14,753 nt of DNA from Desulfotignum sp. (GTDB lineage: Bacteria; Desulfobacterota; Desulfobacteria; Desulfobacterales; Desulfobacteraceae). The notes under the pieces were generated by a model that was not told the origin of the DNA, searched no databases, and was given only the letters and a program-made list of their open reading frames with translations. Shown here in pieces: positions 7,066 through 13,514 of the stretch (positions are counted from its first letter, which is position 1; each line of letters opens with the position of its first letter). The stretch is from NCBI GenBank assembly GCA_021737445.1, contig JAIPDY010000064.1:1-14753 (forward strand), given 5' to 3'. Both the position numbers and the translations under genes were made by a program.

Positions 7066-8271
7066 TCAGGTTTGCATTAAAAATGACAATCGATCCGCCT
7101 TTTCAAAAAAATGGTGTGCCCCCCGGACCAACATTTCCACGCCTTTTGGAAGGACCGACTCATCAATATTGAATTCAGGGTGATGGTGGGACACATCCGC
7201 CCCTGCAGCCTTGTTTCCTGCACCGAGAAAGATAAATACCCCCGGCACTTTTGCGCTGAATTCTGAGAAATCCTCACTGGCAATGGTGTGATTGTCAATA
7301 ATACTGTCACCGGAAAAAATCTCAAGAGCGGTTTCCCTGGCCAGGTCTGTCATCTCTTTATGGTTGATCAAAGGTATGTTTTCATGGGTGATATCGATGT
7401 CACATGTACATCGATGGGTGGCGCAGACCTGCTCTGCAATACGGATAAACCGCTGTGTGGGCTTTTCTTCACTGTCCGGGCCGCCCGGGTAGAGGAAACG
7501 GATGGATCCTTCCAAAGCCACTTTGTCCGGTATAATATTGCTTTTGGTGCCGCCGGTGATTTTTCCAAACATGATGACGGTGGCTTTCAGGTTGCTGATC
7601 TCCCGTGTCTGGATGATTTGTGCTGTCTGGATAAGACTTGCCGCGGCAATGACGGGATCGACGGCGTCTTCCGGGACACCGGTATGGCCGCCTTTGCCGT
7701 GGATGGTGATTTTAAAAACATCCAGCCCCCCCATAACCGGTCCGGGGGTGACAGCGATTTTTCCTGAATCAACCGGTGTCCAGACATGGATACCCATCAC
7801 AGCATCGACTCTGGGATTTTCCAGGACCCCGTCTTTGATCATATGGACAGCACCGGCGATCTCCTCATTGGGTTGAAACACAAATTTGATTTTACCATTT
7901 ACGGATGATGTGTTTTCTTTAAGAATCCTGGCAGCCACCAGGAGCATGGCCATATGGGCATCATGACCACAGGCATGCATCACCCCGTCATTTCGGGATT
8001 TGTATGCCACCTTGCTGGTTTCCGTGACCGGCAGCGCATCCATGTCTGCCCGCAGCATCAAAACCGGCCCGGGTCTGCCGCTGTCAAGCACGGCGACCAC
8101 CCCTGTTTTGGCCATCCGTGTGGTTTCATACCCGATATTCTGAAGGTAGTTTTCAATCGTGGCTGCGGTTTCAAACTCCTGAAATCCCAGCTCCGGATTC
8201 ATATGAAAATGCCGCCGGAGTTCTATGATTTCATCTGTCAGTTCCAGGGTGCGTTTTTTTATAGGATCCAT
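7066..8271 (-). CDS. M20D family amidohydrolase / N-acyl-amino acid deacetylase, copy 1
   Basis: A 401-residue metallo-aminoacylase of the HipO/IAA-amino acid hydrolase group, which cleaves N-acyl bonds of amino acids in the cytoplasm. The binuclear metal ligands are in place: HACGHD (C101, H103), NEE (E136, E137), H162 in IHVW and the SHHHPEF motif (H363). The lid-domain histidine of GKGGHTG and the SEDF motif are also present. It directly follows the M24 ectoine hydrolase gene by 19 nt. Ectoine hydrolase yields N-acetyl-2,4-diaminobutyrate, so this enzyme is a natural candidate for the deacetylation step that DoeB/EutE (AstE-like) performs elsewhere. That assignment is inference. Paralogous to the enzyme at 13515-14690. 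No convincing Shine-Dalgarno is seen before the ATG at 8271; coupling to the upstream gene is likely. Confidence 0.92.
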   Translation of the reverse strand: MDPIKKRTLELTDEIIELRRHFHMNPELGFQEFETAATIENYLQNIGYETTRMAKTGVVAVLDSGRPGPVLMLRADMDALPVTETSKVAYKSRNDGVMHACGHDAHMAMLLVAARILKENTSSVNGKIKFVFQPNEEIAGAVHMIKDGVLENPRVDAVMGIHVWTPVDSGKIAVTPGPVMGGLDVFKITIHGKGGHTGVPEDAVDPVIAAASLIQTAQIIQTREISNLKATVIMFGKITGGTKSNIIPDKVALEGSIRFLYPGGPDSEEKPTQRFIRIAEQVCATHRCTCDIDITHENIPLINHKEMTDLARETALEIFSGDSIIDNHTIASEDFSEFSAKVPGVFIFLGAGNKAAGADVSHHHPEFNIDESVLPKGVEMLVRGAHHFFEKADRLSFLMQT

Positions 8272-8290
8272 AAATCAAGTCAGCCTTTAT

Positions 8291-9466
8291 CTAAGCAATG
8301 ACAAAAAGCTTGCGTTCAAAATCGGCAAAGGTTCTGGCCCCGTTTTCCGTGACCTGAAATGATTCAGAGCATTCAAACCCGAAATTGTCCATCCACATCC
8401 CCAATATCATGTGAAAAGTCATGTTGGGGGCCAGAACGGTCTTGTCTCCGGGCCGCAGGCTGGCGGTGTGTTCTCCCCAGTCCGGCGGATAGTTCAGGCC
8501 CATGGAATACCCGATGCGCGATTCTTTTTCAAACCCTTTTTTTGCGATATGCTCCCGCCATACCCGTTCCACATCTTCGCCGGTCATGCCAGGTTTGATG
8601 GTGTCCAGGGTCAGGTTCAACCCTTCCACGGTTATGTCTGCCAGATCCGACAGTTTTTGCGGCGGATTGGGTCCCAGAAACGCGGTACGGGCAATGGGGC
8701 AGTGGTACCGGTGCCGGCAGCCTGCCAGCTCCAGGTTCACGGCCTGGTTTGCCTGGTAAGGTTCGTCGGTCCAGGTCAGGTGGGGGGCTGAGGTTTTCTC
8801 TCCTGTGGGCATCATGGGTACGATGGCCGGATAATCACCGCCAAATTGCCGGGTGCCTGATGCCTGGGCCTGTAACACCGCAGCCACGGCATCGCATTCC
8901 CGCCGGCCGGGCACCAGGTTTTCCAATGCCGTTGCCATCACTTTTTCCGCAATTTTTCCGGCTTGGCTCATCAGGGCGATCTCTGCGTCGGACTTGATGA
9001 TGCGCACCCAGTTCACCAGCAGGTTGCCGTCAGCCAGGGTGCTTTCGCCCAGGGTTTTTTTCAGTTCAGCATCACTTCTGGCGGTGTAGTAATAGGCATC
9101 GGTTTCCACGCCAATGGTTTTTTTGTCCCATCCTTTTTGTTTGATGAGATCTCCCACAAAGTTCATGGGATGTTTGACATCTGACTGGACATAGTCATCC
9201 GGGTATCCGATCATGTTTTGTTTGGTAATGAACGCGGTGTGCATCGCCCCGTTGCGGTCCATGTTTCTTCCGATCCATACCGGTTCCTCCTGGTCATCTA
9301 TCACCAGAACTGCCTGGGGCACATAAAAGGACCAGCCGTCATAACCGGTGAGATAGTTCATGTTGGCCGGGTCACACACCACCAGCAGGTCCATGCCCTG
9401 GTCTGCCATGGCTGCCTTGGTCCTTTTGATGCGGTTCAGGTATTCGGTGCGGGAAAAAAGGGTCAT
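8291..9466 (-). CDS. doeA: Ectoine hydrolase (DoeA/EutD type), M24 peptidase-fold enzyme without canonical metal ligands
   Basis: A 391-residue creatinase/prolidase-fold protein. The N-terminal segment CDPANMNYLTGYDGWSFYV (31-49) and the block GGDYPAIVP (209-217) match my memory of ectoine hydrolases, which open the ectoine ring to N-acetyl-L-2,4-diaminobutyrate. The five M24 metal ligands (D, D, H, E, E) are largely lost. The usual D-x-G becomes NLELAG (244-249), the second Asp region reads YHCPIART (254-261), and the His region reads GYSMGLNYPPDWGE (319-332). This is expected for DoeA and creatinase, which work without metal. E246 lies where a catalytic Glu that forms an acyl intermediate has been described in EutD (from memory). 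The start ATG overlaps the aminotransferase stop (ATGA) and has AAGGAG seven bases upstream. A generic Xaa-Pro peptidase is unlikely given the lost ligands. Confidence 0.85.
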   Translation of the reverse strand: MTLFSRTEYLNRIKRTKAAMADQGMDLLVVCDPANMNYLTGYDGWSFYVPQAVLVIDDQEEPVWIGRNMDRNGAMHTAFITKQNMIGYPDDYVQSDVKHPMNFVGDLIKQKGWDKKTIGVETDAYYYTARSDAELKKTLGESTLADGNLLVNWVRIIKSDAEIALMSQAGKIAEKVMATALENLVPGRRECDAVAAVLQAQASGTRQFGGDYPAIVPMMPTGEKTSAPHLTWTDEPYQANQAVNLELAGCRHRYHCPIARTAFLGPNPPQKLSDLADITVEGLNLTLDTIKPGMTGEDVERVWREHIAKKGFEKESRIGYSMGLNYPPDWGEHTASLRPGDKTVLAPNMTFHMILGMWMDNFGFECSESFQVTENGARTFADFERKLFVIA

Positions 9467-10626
9467 TTTGCCACTCCTTTTTCTATGCGTTTCAATGCCT
9501 CTTTTAGATTTGCAGAACTTGTTGCAAAAGAAATTCTTACATATCCTTCGCCGTTTTTACCGAAAATGGATCCCGGCACCATGGCCACTTTGTGGTTTTC
9601 CACCATATGCCGGGCAAACTCCCAGGAGGACATGCCAAATGATGAGATGTTGGCAAAGGCGTAGAACGTGGATTCCGGCTTGATGCAGGAGATCCCCTTG
9701 ATGCTGTTCAATCCGTCGATCACAAGGTTCCGGCGTTTGGCATATCGTTCCACCATCTGTTCGACACACGTCTGGGATCCCTCGATAGCGGCCAGGGCCG
9801 CCCGCTGGGCCACACTGGTGACCCCGGACACCATGTGCTCCATGAGCTTTTCCATCTCTGCGATAATGGCTTTATGGGCAGCCACATACCCCACCCGCCA
9901 ACCGGTCATGGCATAGGATTTGGACAAAGTGTAGATGGAAACCGTCAGATCCTGCATCCCGTCCAGGCTGCCGATGGACACATGTTCATTGTTGTCGAAC
10001 AAAATGTGTTCATAGGGTTCGTCGGAAATGACCATGACCCCGTGTTTCTGGCATATGGCGGCCACCTGTTCCAGGATATCCCTGTCAAAGATGGCGCCGG
10101 TGGGGTTGGACGGGGTGTTGAGGATAAACGCCTTGGTTTTGGGCGTGATGGCCTGTGCCACCTCTTTGGGGTCTATCTTGAACTGGTTTTCTTCTCTGGC
10201 CGCAATGCGCACCGGCACCCCGCCGAACAGCCGGATCTGGGAGTAGTAATCATATCCCGGATCCACCACCAGTACCTCATCTCCTTTGTTCAGCAGATGG
10301 AGCATGATGTTGAATATCCCCTGCATGGCGCCCACGGAGATAAAGATTTCCGAGTCCGGGTCTGCCTGGATCTTGTTTTCTTTGGCCAGTTTTTTTGCCA
10401 CTGCTTGTCTGAGATCTGCAAATCCGCTGGCCGGTGGGTATCGCGTGAATCCTTGGTCCAAAGCGTCTTTGGCTGCATCCCGGATATGTTCCGGGGTGTC
10501 GAAATCCGGCTGGCCGATGCCTAAGTTCACCACACCGTCGATCTTGTCTGCCATGGCAAACATGATGCGAATGCCGGACCATTCCACCCCCTGGTTTCTT
10601 GCTGCAAATAATTTTTCTATATCCAT
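9463..10626 (-). CDS. Class I/II PLP-dependent aminotransferase
   Basis: A 387-residue fold-type I aminotransferase of the aspartate-aminotransferase family. Visible marks are NTPSNPTG (170-177), SDEPYEH with D202 and Y205, the Schiff-base lysine K236 in TLSKSYAMTGWRVGY, and the carboxylate-binding arginine R364 in YVRISF. The substrate cannot be read from the motifs. In the operon it lies between the TIM-barrel gene (20 nt upstream) and ectoine hydrolase (4-nt overlap). A role in transaminating 2,4-diaminobutyrate or a derived amino acid is therefore reasonable, but the known ectoine enzyme DoeD is a class III transaminase, so this is a different family. I chose the ATG at 10626 because GCAGGA stands about nine bases upstream; the longer in-frame start at 10776 would overlap the previous gene by 130 bases. 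Confidence 0.9.
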   Translation of the reverse strand: MDIEKLFAARNQGVEWSGIRIMFAMADKIDGVVNLGIGQPDFDTPEHIRDAAKDALDQGFTRYPPASGFADLRQAVAKKLAKENKIQADPDSEIFISVGAMQGIFNIMLHLLNKGDEVLVVDPGYDYYSQIRLFGGVPVRIAAREENQFKIDPKEVAQAITPKTKAFILNTPSNPTGAIFDRDILEQVAAICQKHGVMVISDEPYEHILFDNNEHVSIGSLDGMQDLTVSIYTLSKSYAMTGWRVGYVAAHKAIIAEMEKLMEHMVSGVTSVAQRAALAAIEGSQTCVEQMVERYAKRRNLVIDGLNSIKGISCIKPESTFYAFANISSFGMSSWEFARHMVENHKVAMVPGSIFGKNGEGYVRISFATSSANLKEALKRIEKGVAK

Positions 10627-10646
10627 GTTTGGTGTCCTGCTGCGGT

Positions 10647-11594
10647 TTAGGGTTTGGTTAAAACCAGATCTTTGGCCCCTTTTGGAGAGGTTTTCATCTC
10701 CGGTGCATGCCGTTCCATCAGTTCCATCACAATGGCGGCGATCTTTACTTTTTCCTTGATAAAACCGGCATGCCACGCTTCTGTCACCCAGGGCATGTAA
10801 ATATCACCCTCTGAGGTGCCGGGTTCAAATTTAAAATAGCACGGGGAGGCCACTTTTGCAATTTCCGGACATTCATACCCCCTAAAGTTGCCGCCAAAGG
10901 AGTTCACGATAATGGTGTAGATATCCAGCGGAATGTCCACCGCCTTTCGGATAGAGGACAAAATGGGCCGGGATACATCGGAAATGGGGTTCAAAGAGTT
11001 GGCCCCCATGCTTTCAATGACCTTGGCGCCGGCTGCGGAGCAGTACCCGCCGAACACGGAAAACTTGAATATGGTCTCTTTGGGAATCAGGCCCTGTTCC
11101 CGCATCTTGTTGAGGATAAACAGCACCCCTTCGTCATACACCAGAAATCCCCGGAACCCTGCCTCGATATTGCGCATGATATCAGCTATGTGAAATGAGA
11201 TATTGTCGGATCCTCTGAGGCGAAACCCCTGCATCTGGCCTTCACTGGTCGCCATCTCCTTGGCGCCGGTATCCCAGCCCTTGCGGTGCCCAACGGTCAT
11301 GATCACTTCAATCTGGGCGTCTTTTGCCATCTGGGCCATGTCCTTGAGTTCGGCAAAATCGCAGTAGGTTGAGCCGCCCACCGCGGCAATGGCCCGGTGG
11401 ATGACGATATTTCTGCGGTCAGCTTCCTTGATCATGGACGCCATGGTGGTGGCCCGTTCAACGCCGGCAATTTCAATTCTGAAATTGGCCCCGTCGGCAA
11501 AAGCCTTGCCGGATGCTGCCAGATCATATCCGTCCCGTCCCGGGACCCCCTGTTTTTCCATGAAATCTCTGATTTTGTTCAATACGTCGCTCAT
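10647..11594 (-). CDS. Conserved protein of unknown function, TIM-barrel-like with U32-like segments, PanB partner
   Basis: A 315-residue cytoplasmic protein with no signal peptide or membrane segment. Alternating strand and helix patterns suggest a (beta/alpha)8 barrel: FRIEIAGVE, IVIHRAIAAVGG, IEVIMTVGHRKGWD, FRGFLVYDEGVLF, IFKFSVFGGYCSAAGAKVIESMGANSLNP and VDIPLDIYTIIV. The segment linking ANSLNPISD to IRKAVDIPLDIY resembles peptidase-U32-type barrels. The usual U32 cysteine cluster is not evident, so I do not call it a protease. Conserved-looking charged residues cluster in GVERAT, TVGHRKGWD and YDEG and may form an active site. It starts 4 nt after the panB-like gene, with AAGGA seven bases upstream, so the two are almost certainly translated together and may act on the same metabolite. 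Function unknown. Confidence 0.75.
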   Translation of the reverse strand: MSDVLNKIRDFMEKQGVPGRDGYDLAASGKAFADGANFRIEIAGVERATTMASMIKEADRRNIVIHRAIAAVGGSTYCDFAELKDMAQMAKDAQIEVIMTVGHRKGWDTGAKEMATSEGQMQGFRLRGSDNISFHIADIMRNIEAGFRGFLVYDEGVLFILNKMREQGLIPKETIFKFSVFGGYCSAAGAKVIESMGANSLNPISDVSRPILSSIRKAVDIPLDIYTIIVNSFGGNFRGYECPEIAKVASPCYFKFEPGTSEGDIYMPWVTEAWHAGFIKEKVKIAAIVMELMERHAPEMKTSPKGAKDLVLTKP

Positions 11595-11598
11595 TTTG

Positions 11599-12453
11599 TT
11601 ATCCTTGCTGTAAGAGTGTTTTGAGTTTGGCCAGTTCGCCGTCTTTCATTTTATAGGTATGTTCGGGTGCGGGAAATTTTTTCTCCAGCACATCCTGTCT
11701 GTATGCGGAAAATGCCTGGATGGTTTTTTCCCCAAGGTTTTCATATTTTTTGACAAATTTGGGGGTAAATGCCTGGAACACCCCGGCCACATCAGATGAG
11801 ATCATGAGCTGGCCATCAGCGTCAATGCCTGCACCAATGCTGTACACCGGAATGGCCAGGGTCTCTGTGATGATCCGGCAGACCTCGGGCGGCACCGCTT
11901 CCACCAGCAGGGCAAAAGCCCCGGCATCCTGGATGGCTCTGGCATCGGCAATGAGTTCTTTGGCTGCGTCCGCGGTTCTGCCCTGGGCCTTGAATCCTCC
12001 CAGCTGTCCGGAGCTTTGGGGCGTGAGGCCGATATGGCCCATGACCAGCATGCCGCCGTCGGCAATGGCCTGGATCTGGGGACACACCCGCTTGCCCCCT
12101 TCCAGTTTGATGGCATCCACACCGGCCTCCTTGTGGAACCGGCCGGCATTGCGCACCGCGTCCGGCACACTGACCTGGTAGGATAAAAACGGCATATCGC
12201 CGATGATAAATGTGTTTGCAGCCCCCCGGCGAACGGCTTCGCTGTGGACAATGCACTGGTCCATGGTCACGGGTACTGTACCTTCATATCCGTATACACA
12301 CATGCCCAGAGAATCGCCGACCAGTATCATGTCCATGTCGGCGGCTTCGGCAAAAGTAGCGTTCCAGTAATCATAGGCTGTGATCCAGACGACCTTTTCC
12401 TTTGACTCTTTTTTGGCCTGAAGGTCCCATCGAGTGAGTTTCTTCTTTTTCAT
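11599..12453 (-). CDS. panB: Ketopantoate hydroxymethyltransferase (PanB) family protein, first gene of the operon
   Basis: A 284-residue PanB-family TIM barrel. PanB transfers a hydroxymethyl group from methylene-tetrahydrofolate to 2-oxoisovalerate. The Mg and catalytic residues known from E. coli PanB are all seen: D47 in VGDSLGM, D86 in GDMPF, K116 and E118 in IKLEGG, and E185 in EAVPPE. GHIGLTPQS (139-147) and IGAG (206-209) are also kept. No panC or panD lies nearby. The gene leads an amino-acid/ectoine-type catabolic operon instead, so a paralogue acting on another 2-oxoacid, or in the cleavage direction feeding one-carbon units to folate, is plausible but unproven. The ATG at 12453 has GGAGG four bases upstream; a start at 12558 would read through the operator region and is rejected. 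Confidence 0.88.
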   Translation of the reverse strand: MKKKKLTRWDLQAKKESKEKVVWITAYDYWNATFAEAADMDMILVGDSLGMCVYGYEGTVPVTMDQCIVHSEAVRRGAANTFIIGDMPFLSYQVSVPDAVRNAGRFHKEAGVDAIKLEGGKRVCPQIQAIADGGMLVMGHIGLTPQSSGQLGGFKAQGRTADAAKELIADARAIQDAGAFALLVEAVPPEVCRIITETLAIPVYSIGAGIDADGQLMISSDVAGVFQAFTPKFVKKYENLGEKTIQAFSAYRQDVLEKKFPAPEHTYKMKDGELAKLKTLLQQG

Positions 12454-12484
12454 GCTGCCTCCATATAAATTATTCAAGATATTT

Positions 12485-12516
12485 GTCACATATAATGTGA
12501 CTATTGTTTTTATAGC
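12485..12516 (-). promoter_or_regulatory. Regulatory element upstream of panB, shared with iclR (copy A), containing a perfect palindrome
   Basis: The plus-strand sequence starts with a perfect palindrome GTCACAT-ATA-ATGTGAC (12485-12501) and continues TATTGTTT. The same spacing of GTCACAT, seven variable bases and GACTATTGTTT recurs at 13428-13459 upstream of iclR, with 22 identical positions out of 32. The element ends 31 nt before the panB start codon, fitting an operator. Confidence 0.6.
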
Positions 12517-12533
12517 GTGACACCTTATGTGAT
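12517..12533 (-). promoter_or_regulatory. Second, degenerate copy of the panB palindrome
   Basis: GTGACACCTTATGTGAT matches the perfect palindrome at 12485-12501 at 5 of 7 bases in the left half-site and 6 of 7 in the right. It lies exactly 32 bp away, about three helical turns. This placement suits cooperative binding of a dimeric regulator. Confidence 0.4.
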
Positions 12534-12558
12534 AAAAAAAATCCCCGGGGTTTGTCAA
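12529..12558 (-). promoter_or_regulatory. Candidate promoter of the panB operon
   Basis: On the minus strand a perfect TTGACA (12558-12553) is followed after 18 nt by TATCAC (12534-12529), a 4/6 match to the -10 consensus. The -10 overlaps the second palindrome by five bases, so a bound regulator would block it. The TTGACA also lies in the loop of an inverted repeat that may terminate iclR transcription. Confidence 0.35.
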
Positions 12559-12569
12559 GGATTTTTTTT
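12534..12569. terminator. A/T-flanked inverted repeat after iclR, candidate terminator
   Basis: Eight A followed by TCC (12534-12544) is perfectly complementary to GGA followed by eight T (12559-12569), with a 14-nt spacer that includes CCGGGG. On the minus strand it gives an A-tract, a stem and a T-run, the layout of an intrinsic terminator for iclR. The stem has only three G-C pairs, so strength is uncertain. A smaller hairpin CGGGG-CAACA-CCCCG (12598-12612) lies between it and the iclR stop. Confidence 0.4.
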
Positions 12570-12622
12570 ATTTTTTTAAAATTTATGTCAGGGCAGTCGG
12601 GGCAACACCCCGGTAATAAGGG

Positions 12623-13387
12623 TCAGGCATTACCCATTTTGCGGGAAAGGTCTTCAGATACCTTGAGGATATTGTCTTTTATGTCTTCCAAAGCCCGGTG
12701 AGTCAGGCGCATGGCTGGGCCTGAAATGCTTAAGGCATAGGCGGGATAATTGTTGTGATCAAAAATGGGAACAGCAATACAGCGCAGCCCGATGGTCATT
12801 TCTTCGTCATCAATGGCATACCGGTTCCGGCGGATTCTGGACAGTTCTTTTAGAAAATCGGTTTTGTCAGTGATGGTATTGGGGGCCAGGGGCCGGCGGT
12901 CCACCGTGTTCAGATAGTGATCCAGTTCATGGTCCGGTAAAAATGCCAGAATGCATTTGCCAAGGCCGGTGCAATAGGCAGGTGCCTTGTCCCCCAGGGC
13001 AGAGTCCATCCTAAGCACCTCAAGGCTGTCAATTTTATCAATATGGATGATTTCCTGGTTTTTGAACAGCCCCAGGTTGATGGTCTCCTTGTACATCATG
13101 GACAGCCTGTGCATGTGGGGTTTGGCCATGCGCCGGATTTCAAACCGGTCTGCCACCTTCTGGGCCAGGGTCATGATCTTCAAGGTGGGCTGGTACTTGT
13201 TGTTGCTGTTTTTTTCCACATATCCCAGGTCTTTGAGCGTGGAGATGAACCGGTGGCTGCCGGCCCGGTTGGTGTCCATGAGCCGGGCCGCCTCACTGAC
13301 GCTCAGTTCCCCGTGGGCAGCCAGCAGCTCCAGGGTTTTGATCCCTTTTTCAAGGGAGGCGATGTTGTAATATTTTTTTTCTGTCAT
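12623..13387 (-). CDS. IclR-family transcriptional regulator, probable local regulator
   Basis: A 254-residue IclR protein. The N-terminal winged helix-turn-helix spans about residues 9-70, with LSVSEAARLMDTNRAGSHRFISTLKDLGYVE as the core. The C-terminal ligand-binding domain shows GLGKCILAFLPDHEL and LRCIAVPIFDHNNYPAYALSISGP. IclR proteins bind small organic acids and usually control neighbouring catabolic genes. It stands directly upstream of the panB-led operon, and a 32-bp element is shared by its own upstream region and that of panB, so autoregulation plus control of the operon is likely. Known ectoine loci use the MocR-type EnuR instead. I chose the ATG at 13387, preceded by GGTGG; the longer frame to a TTG at 13498 would cross the regulatory element. 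Confidence 0.9.
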   Translation of the reverse strand: MTEKKYYNIASLEKGIKTLELLAAHGELSVSEAARLMDTNRAGSHRFISTLKDLGYVEKNSNNKYQPTLKIMTLAQKVADRFEIRRMAKPHMHRLSMMYKETINLGLFKNQEIIHIDKIDSLEVLRMDSALGDKAPAYCTGLGKCILAFLPDHELDHYLNTVDRRPLAPNTITDKTDFLKELSRIRRNRYAIDDEEMTIGLRCIAVPIFDHNNYPAYALSISGPAMRLTHRALEDIKDNILKVSEDLSRKMGNA

Positions 13388-13427
13388 GTTTTTATGTTCC
13401 ACCCTATGCGGTTCTCCAAGGCAATCT

Positions 13428-13459
13428 GTCACATCCTGAAAGACTATTGTTTCAATAAC
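13428..13459 (-). promoter_or_regulatory. Regulatory element upstream of iclR, shared with panB (copy B)
   Basis: GTCACAT, seven variable bases and GACTATTGTTT on the plus strand match copy A upstream of panB with identical spacing. This copy lacks the right half of the GTCACAT palindrome but has its own inverted repeat TATTG-TTT-CAATA (13445-13457). It ends 40 nt before the iclR start codon. Confidence 0.55.
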
Positions 13460-13514
13460 AGAATAATGAGAAATATCATGCCGGTCATTTTTTTTCAACC
13501 GGGTTCTGATATGC

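Noticed and set aside
8291..9466. Xaa-Pro dipeptidase or methionine aminopeptidase
   Set aside because: The canonical metal ligands of these M24 enzymes are missing and the ectoine hydrolase signature is present.
9835..10524. 229-codon open frame on the plus strand inside the aminotransferase gene
   Set aside because: It is antisense to a protein with complete PLP motifs. Its translation is His/Gly-rich without any domain, and no start signal is seen; it is a shadow frame.
10647..11594. U32 collagenase-like peptidase
   Set aside because: Only part of the barrel resembles U32 and the expected cysteine cluster is not evident, so no protease role is claimed.
12454..12558. Longer PanB start at 12558
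   Set aside because: The extra 35 residues would be encoded by the palindromes and AT-rich promoter region, while ATG 12453 has GGAGG and aligns with PanB N-termini.
13388..13498. Longer IclR start at the TTG 13498
   Set aside because: It would translate through the shared regulatory element; the ATG at 13387 has a ribosome site and gives a normal IclR length.
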